DNA of 64,000 nucleotides, taken from positions 24,649,493 through 24,713,492 of the forward strand of contig NC_064539.1 of the NCBI RefSeq assembly GCF_023856365.1, given 5' to 3'. Positions 59,701 through 64,000 of this stretch are shown piece after piece. Under the pieces are notes generated by a model. It saw nothing but the letters and a program-made list of their open reading frames with translations, did not search any database and had not been told where the DNA came from. This stretch comes from Brienomyrus brachyistius (Eukaryota; Chordata; Actinopteri; Osteoglossiformes; Mormyridae). Position 1 is the first letter of the stretch. Each line of letters opens with the position of its first letter. A program made the translations under genes and the position numbers.

Positions 59701-62700
59701 ACGGACAGGAGGTGTGAGCGGCACCGTTCCTCCTCCTCCATCCCGTTTCTTCATCCCTTCTTCTTGGCCATTCCCTGCCGGCGCCGTATCTCCTGACCAA
59801 CTTTCGCTTTTCTCCCTCTCCATAAAAACTGCCCCCTTTGCAGTCCCAGTCCCCCCCCAGGCGTCTCCCTGCACTCCACTGTCCTGCCCTCCCCGTCCCT
59901 CCCTCCTGCCTCGCTCTGTCTCTCTTGTCTCTCTTTCCCCCTCTCTTTCTCTTTGTCTCTCGCTCTCTCGTGTCCTATTCATGAAGGGAGAAGGAGGAAA
60001 ACGCTCCTAATTGAAATTCTTTGCACGGTATCCATGGGAACGGTAAACTTGGTGGAAAGTGGAAGAGAGGGCGGCGAGTTTGTGAAAAGATTACCCCAGC
60101 CCCCGTCCCCCCCCCCATGCCCCGCTAGCGAGAGGGGGACGGAGAGGAAGAAAGACATTCAGGTCTGTTTAACTTTCCGCGGTGCTGAGATGAAGCGGGG
60201 ACTGTTAGTTTCGGCCATCTTAATTCCATGTTTCTCTCCCCATCGTTGCCTCCCTACTTCTCTCCTTCCCTCCCCTTTAGTTGTCTCTGTGTGCCCCCCC
60301 ACCTTCCCTCTAAGATGTTTCTCCCCTCTCTGTCTCCATCTGTCACCCCCCACCACCACCCTAACCCCCCTGGTAAAGAGGAGGTGAGCATAGCAGGACA
60401 ATGCAGCATGGAGCCACGCAACAAGATGAACCCCATCTTCTAACTCTCTCTCTCTCTCTCTCTCTCTCTACCTCCCTCTCTCTCCTCTCATTCTCTCCTG
60501 CCCCCCCGCAGGTTGACGACGCCATGCTCATGTTTGACAAAACCACCAACAGACACCGAGGTGAGTCTGCACGACCCCTTCCTCCTCCATTCCACCCCTT
60601 ACCAACCCCCCCACCCCATAATGTGAGAGACTCTGTCCCAGACTAGAGCGGGGCCCATGGGACTGAGCTGCCCCTTCATGAATCTGACTCACGGGGCTGT
60701 TTTCAGAGGGGGGTGCGACGCCACACCAGACAGCCCCCACTCGCGGAGGAGCTTCGTGGTCTGAGTTCTCAGTGTCATGTCGAGATGACATCCCAGGACC
60801 CTCCTCATGACTGTATATTTTTAACCTATTCCAAGCCCTGTTAAGAACTGTTTTGATTATTTTTAGGGCATAAATTACATACTGCCTTTGTGTAACACAT
60901 ACAAAAAAACTTAACTTAAAAACTTTTAAAAATATATCTATGCGTGATTCAGAGAATGAAAGCGTTCCTTTACTGCTTATGCTCTTAATCTGTAGCCTTA
61001 TGCCCCCCCCCCCCATCCTCATACCCCACCCACTTTGCCCTGTGTCCAATCGCTGGGACCTAACCTTCCACCTCCGTCCCCTGTCCCGTGTCCCTCCTCC
61101 ACGTCCTGAATCCCCGGACAAGCAGGGGCTGCTGAGGTGAGGGAATCGGAATGAGGCCACGCTAATTAGCGAGCCAGCTAATCGGGGCTCAGGATAAACC
61201 CTCCCTAAACCCTCCAGAATTCAGCCCCGCCCCACTCCACCCCCCTCCCCCCTGGCCTGTTCAGTTACTGAGCGATCGATCGTGACACCCAAGCCTGCAC
61301 CGGCTAAATCCCACGGCCAAGAGGATGTTGGGGATGGGGGAAAAGGAGGCCAGCGGGGGCTGGGAAAGCAGTGGGTGGGGCCAAAGGGAGGGTGGGGCCA
61401 CAGGACAGGTGCATCGGGCAGGGATCCCAGCACCGCAGGGCAAGGCTTCATAGACCAGCGACCTAGTTAGCATTTTTCTCTCTAGGTTGTTCATTTGTTG
61501 CATTCAAAATCATTAACAAGCATATGCCATTCGGGAATGCAGGCCGGTGGGGGAGGCAGCCTGCTTCTGTACCAGATCAAATCCACATTAAGCTTTTTGG
61601 GTGTTTGGACACATAGAAGAGGAGCAGGACACAAAAGCAGAAACGGATCATCCTACTTCAGCCCGAATCGCATCTCCAGCCCCATCCTGTCTCTGACCTC
61701 AATCTGCCCCTGTGCCCGGAGCTGCCTTCTAGACCCGGCTCTCTCCTCTCATGCTTGGCAGACCCCGAGCCGTCCTGTCCCATAGCCCCACTCTCATCCG
61801 GGCCTTTTAGATGCCCCTTGGGCATGATGTAGGAGGGTCACATTGCTGCACATTCGGCATCAAAACGTCACCTCGAGGTTTACCCGCGCTTCTTTGCACG
61901 GTAGGGTTTGGATTTGTGACCTTCGAGAACGAGGACGTGGTGGAGAAAGTGTGCGAGATCCATTTCCACGAGATCAACAACAAGATGGTGGGTTGAGGTG
62001 CCTCTATGTCAGGTTCTCTCGTTCTGGTGAATGTAGTGGTGTGTGTATGTGTGTGTTTGTGTTTTTGATATTATTACATTGCGGGGACCAGATTAACCCC
62101 ACAATGTGATATAACCTGTAACTTTTTACCTAGTGGGGGCACGAAGATAACCTGAATTTTATTTTTAAAAAAATCTGTGAATGCAATAAAAAAAAAGACT
62201 GAAAAAAAACGTTGGATATTGTGTTTGGTTACTCGTGGTTAAGGCTCTGGTCCTAAATATCAGTGTTGTCTTTGTGTTTATGGATCAGATTGAGATGCCA
62301 AAGCGTTTCCCTTCCATTTAGGTGGAGTGCAAGAAGGCTCAGCCCAAGGAAGTGATGTCACCGACAGGGTCAGCGAGGAGCCGCTCCAGGGTGATGCCCT
62401 ATGGCATGGACGCCTTCATGCTGGGGATCGGCATGCTGGGTGAGATGTGCCTCTCGCATGTTCCCAGAATCCTCCACGGCGTCCTCACGTTTCACCTGCT
62501 CACCGGAGGACCCAGTCTGCAGGGATAGCCAGCCTGACTGAGCACGCCCAGTCAGGATTTACAGCTGCGCCAGGGAGCATCATAATTGCCTGGCAACTGC
62601 GCGGGTCTTCTGCTATTTCTGTTATTGGGATGAGCTCATCTTGAGACTCCTGAAACGGGGCAGCTGCCTTACAGTTCTGAAGATCCCTCTGCCCATTTCT

Positions 62701-63950
62701 CAGTATTGCGAGGGGTTTGGCGCGCCAGTGGCAATTAATGAAGCCGGTCATGGTGAGGAACTCCGCAGTTGCCATCTGCTGGAAGGTGCCAGGAACTGCA
62801 GTTCTCAAAATAATTCGACCGAGAGCTACTGAGAAACCCACTAGGAACTTGAGATGTTCTAACCCTCAGACGTAAACTGTTACACCGCATTGATCAAACA
62901 CTGAAGTGCCCTTTGACAAATCTGTACTGCGTGTGATCTGTCTTTGTGTTGCGTTGCGAGATGAATGAGGTTCTCTTTAGCTTCTCCGCAGCTGTGTTAA
63001 TTCAGTGTTCATTTTCGCACTTTGAGCTCTGGGCTGGGACCTCCGACCTCTGACCTCTGATCTGACCTGATGCTAATGCTAATGTGTCTTTTCCCTACAG
63101 GTTACCCAGGGTTCCAAGCGGCCACTTACGCCAGCCGCGGCTACACAGGCATCACCCCCCGGGTACACCTATCAGTTTCCAGGTGAGCGTCCATCCCAAC
63201 GTGAACCTCTGTCATCTTCAGAGGACACCACTGATTACCTACTGCTTTGCTGGTCTTTAACCTGCAGGAGCACGTACTGGTCAGGGGCTGGTGATCAAAA
63301 ATGCCAGCTTAACAAGTGAAGTTGGCTGAGACAGGGTCACGGGATCTGCTGGTTTTGTAATGAACAGGAAAATACACATTTCTCTATGGCATAATCCTTG
63401 GTTTTTGTGTCTGGCCATGTCTTCCTCTTACCTAAAACGCATTGCAAAGAAGAGATTTGGGTAAATCTCTGCAGTGGGAAGTTCATTTCCCCCTACGACG
63501 GTCACCGAGTGGAACAGAATTGGACATTTAACATTTAGCTCAACAATACAGGGTGTTTCTGGTACAGGTCAGAAAGGCTGTGAGTTCTGATTGGTGAAGT
63601 ATGATTGCATGAAATTCAGTCGCCTTGTGAGTTCTGATTGGTGAAGTATGATTGCATGAAATTCAGTCGCCTTGGAGAAAAAAGATACGCTAAATAAATA
63701 TAGATCTTCTGAAATTTAAAAAAAAAAAAAAGTTTATAATGGACGAGCTATGTCTTAAAGTTTTTAATCATAAGTTAGACGACTTTTACTTATTTAGTAT
63801 AAGTTAATGGTATAACCCTTGACCAACTAGCTGTAAAATCAACAAGTGTGTCCTGAACACTGGCTTGCATTTTGCCTAGTGGGGGGTGCGGTTGTAGGAA
63901 GGACCTGTTAGCATAGATTTCAGTGTTAAGCTGTTGACATTCTGGCAGCG

Positions 63951-63988
<38 letters not shown>

Positions 63989-64000
63989 GGTGTGGATTGT
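42365..64000 (+). CDS. msi1: Musashi-1 RNA-binding protein, 5' ten exons (partial at right edge)
   Basis: Neural RNA-binding protein that represses or activates translation through UAG-containing 3' UTR sites. Exons seen: 42365-42423, 42883-42923, 43837-43918, 44060-44144, 53575-53616, 55142-55234, 60512-60560, 61905-61987, 62322-62439, 63101-63182. Start [15 protein letters not shown] suits MSI1 (human METDAPQ..SPDSPHDPC), not MSI2. RRM1 (about 21-97) has KMFIGGLSW and [11 protein letters not shown]2 (about 109-186) has KKIFVGGLS and RGFGFVTF. The segment [20 protein letters not shown] with [20 protein letters not shown] is MSI1-specific. About 244 of some 360 residues are covered; the Ala-rich C-terminus and stop lie beyond 64000. 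A one-base insertion occurs in the last visible exon. Confidence 0.94.
42883..42923 (+). CDS. msi1: msi1 exon 2
   Basis: A 41-nt exon reading [16 protein letters not shown]2 of RRM1. Acceptor ttccctag, donor gtgagc. Confidence 0.93.
43837..43918 (+). CDS. msi1: msi1 exon 3
   Basis: Reads [19 protein letters not shown] and RDPVTKRSR across junctions. Acceptor ttcttttag, donor gtgaga. Confidence 0.93.
44060..44144 (+). CDS. msi1: msi1 exon 4
   Basis: [20 protein letters not shown] then [12 protein letters not shown]1 of RRM1. Acceptor atcccacag, donor gtgagt, ends phase 0. Confidence 0.94.
45868..46520. repeat. 58-bp composite minisatellite, purine-rich
   Basis: Alternating half-units of about 29 bp, each containing 'gggaactaaaa', with 'ggagagaggcagaagaat' in one and 'ggggtgaggcagtggaa' in the other. 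The higher-order 58-bp period is regular at 45890-46190 and decays into a G-rich variant array at the right. The + strand is strongly purine-biased. Confidence 0.92.
47155..47250 (-). mobile_element. tRNA-derived SINE head, minus strand
   Basis: On the minus strand it reads 'gcaggtaagtggtggttaag' then 'aacatggcc' and 'ggtcctgggctccaatctcc', the A-box and B-box layout of fish SINE heads. The body and tail are missing. Confidence 0.55.
49476..49587. repeat. (TG)n microsatellite, ~112 bp
   Basis: Nearly pure TG, with a short TGCG interruption near 49553-49567. Polymorphic in length by nature; able to adopt Z-DNA. Confidence 0.95.
52704..52910. mobile_element. MITE-like element with tandemly amplified terminal repeat
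   Basis: The 18-bp ggcctgtactacgaagcg at 52704-52721 is the exact inverse of the 20-bp-period array at 52771-52910, which holds seven copies of 'gcttcgtagtacaggcccc'. The layout suggests a short DNA transposon whose right terminal repeat was amplified. The words match a repeat seen widely in fish, whose superfamily I cannot fix. Confidence 0.7.
53575..53616 (+). CDS. msi1: msi1 exon 5
   Basis: Fourteen codons [14 protein letters not shown], the inter-RRM linker, phase 0 on both sides. Acceptor cattgcag, donor gtgagt. Identical to the human linker. Confidence 0.94.
53966..54451. mobile_element. Tc1/mariner-like MITE with TA target sites
   Basis: The left end tacagtactgtgcaaaagtc (53966 on) is mirrored by gacttttgcacagtactgta ending at 54451, with one mismatch further in (cagg/ctaag). 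TA at both ends fits the Tc1/mariner target duplication. The 486-bp interior has no transposase, so this is a nonautonomous copy. It lies in msi1 intron 5. Confidence 0.88.
55142..55234 (+). CDS. msi1: msi1 exon 6
   Basis: [20 protein letters not shown] then [14 protein letters not shown]2 of RRM2. Acceptor gcccttcag, donor gtaaaa, phase 0 at both ends. Confidence 0.94.
55235..60511 (+). other. msi1: msi1 intron 6 (5.3 kb)
   Basis: Contains a T-run (55290-55311), G-runs (55856-55868 and 56391-56408), CA and GT microsatellites (56516-56600 and 56678-56712), a SINE-tail-like fragment (about 58015-58070) and CT-rich tract (60442-60485) next to the exon. No further exon was supported. Confidence 0.65.
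60512..60560 (+). CDS. msi1: msi1 exon 7
   Basis: [16 protein letters not shown] plus one base. Acceptor cccgcag, donor gtgagt. Confidence 0.93.
61905..61987 (+). CDS. msi1: msi1 exon 8
   Basis: [20 protein letters not shown] then [11 protein letters not shown]1 of RRM2. Acceptor gcacggtag (weak pyrimidine tract), donor gtgggt. Confidence 0.93.
62060..62170. mobile_element. Possible DNA-transposon fragment
   Basis: The text 'attgcggggaccagattaac' with 'cccacaatgtgatataacc' resembles a common fish repeat rich in GGGGACC and CCCCACAA words. Ends not defined. Confidence 0.35.
62322..62439 (+). CDS. msi1: msi1 exon 9
   Basis: [20 protein letters not shown] then [19 protein letters not shown] plus one base. 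Acceptor ttccatttag, donor gtgaga. The [15 protein letters not shown] segment separates MSI1 from MSI2. Confidence 0.94.
62769..62782 (-). promoter_or_regulatory. CTCF-like motif, minus strand
   Basis: Minus strand ccagcagatggcaa matches 13 of 14 core positions. It points toward the plus-strand motifs at 35542 and 36569. Weak alone. Confidence 0.25.
63101..63182 (+). CDS. msi1: msi1 exon 10 with one-base insertion
   Basis: Encodes [19 protein letters not shown] and then, in the shifted frame, GYTYQFP. Six C at 63155-63160 stand where five keep the frame ([10 protein letters not shown] as in human). As printed the last part reads RVHLSVS. Acceptor ccctacag and donor gtgagc are intact; the exon is 82 nt against 81 expected. 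A C-homopolymer error is likely. Confidence 0.9.
63580..63673. repeat. Exact 47-bp tandem duplication
   Basis: The segment starting gtgagttctgattggtgaag at 63580 is repeated without change at 63627. Confidence 0.95.
63951..63986. repeat. Poly-C run of 36
   Basis: Uninterrupted run of 36 C near the right edge. True length is uncertain in any assembly. Confidence 0.85.

Larger units (their letters stand above)
63183..64000 (+). other. msi1: msi1 intron 10, truncated by window edge
   Basis: Contains an exact 47-bp tandem duplication (63580-63673) and a run of 36 C (63951-63986). The remaining msi1 exons lie to the right of the window. Confidence 0.7.

Noticed and set aside
59566..60387. Overlapping frames near 59.6-60.4 kb in msi1 intron 6
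   Set aside because: CT/GA-rich low-complexity sequence before exon 7; no conservation recognised.
1..64000. Search for bacterial-type systems, CRISPR arrays, rRNA or an undescribed gene cluster
   Set aside because: All supported coding sequence belongs to three known vertebrate genes; tandem arrays are minisatellites without unique spacers.

Overview
This window is vertebrate nuclear DNA, almost certainly from a ray-finned fish. It shows GT-AG introns, long noncoding stretches, tRNA-derived SINE fragments with the usual fish-type 3' tail, a TA-flanked Tc1/mariner-like MITE, a decayed Ty3/Gypsy fragment, and protein-coding exons that read as fish-like orthologues of three human genes. I cannot name the species. 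No bacterial-type operon, CRISPR array, rRNA or functional tRNA was seen.

Three genes lie head to tail on the + strand. (1) cabp1 (8078-26255), a neuronal calcium sensor with two alternative first exons. One is a long caldendrin-type first exon at 8078-8740. The other is a myristoylated first exon at 16143-16187, followed by a cassette exon (22026-22181) and six shared EF-hand exons. The predicted lengths, 373, 219 and 167 aa, match caldendrin, L-CaBP1 and S-CaBP1. (2) unc119b (29988-33298), five exons, 249 aa, an intact lipid-binding chaperone for myristoylated ciliary cargo. (3) msi1 (42365 to beyond the right edge), Musashi-1: ten exons are visible, covering both RRMs and the start of the C-terminal region; the last exons lie outside the window. 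The human orthologues MSI1, CABP1 and UNC119B are all in 12q24.31, so the trio is an ancient linkage.

Regions: 1-2330, a 50-bp tandem repeat followed by a decayed Gypsy pol fragment; 2331-8077, intergenic; 8078-26255, cabp1, with a ~2.1-kb minisatellite of 27-bp units just upstream of the cassette exon; 26256-29987, intergenic with SINE fragments and a perfect CTCF-type motif; 29988-33298, unc119b with a compact promoter (X-box-like, CCAAT and YY1-like sites); 33299-42364, intergenic; 42365-64000, msi1 with a 58-bp minisatellite, a long TG repeat, MITEs and several long G/C homopolymers in its introns.

Three exons carry single-base indels against otherwise conserved reading frames (two in cabp1, one in msi1). 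All splice sites and surrounding codons are intact, so I read these as probable consensus errors, although real lesions cannot be excluded. I found no undescribed biological system. The most interesting leads are the minisatellite of repeated 3'-splice-site-like motifs beside a cassette exon, a ciliary X-box-like motif at unc119b, the excess of long poly(G)/poly(C) runs, and CTCF-like motifs between the genes.
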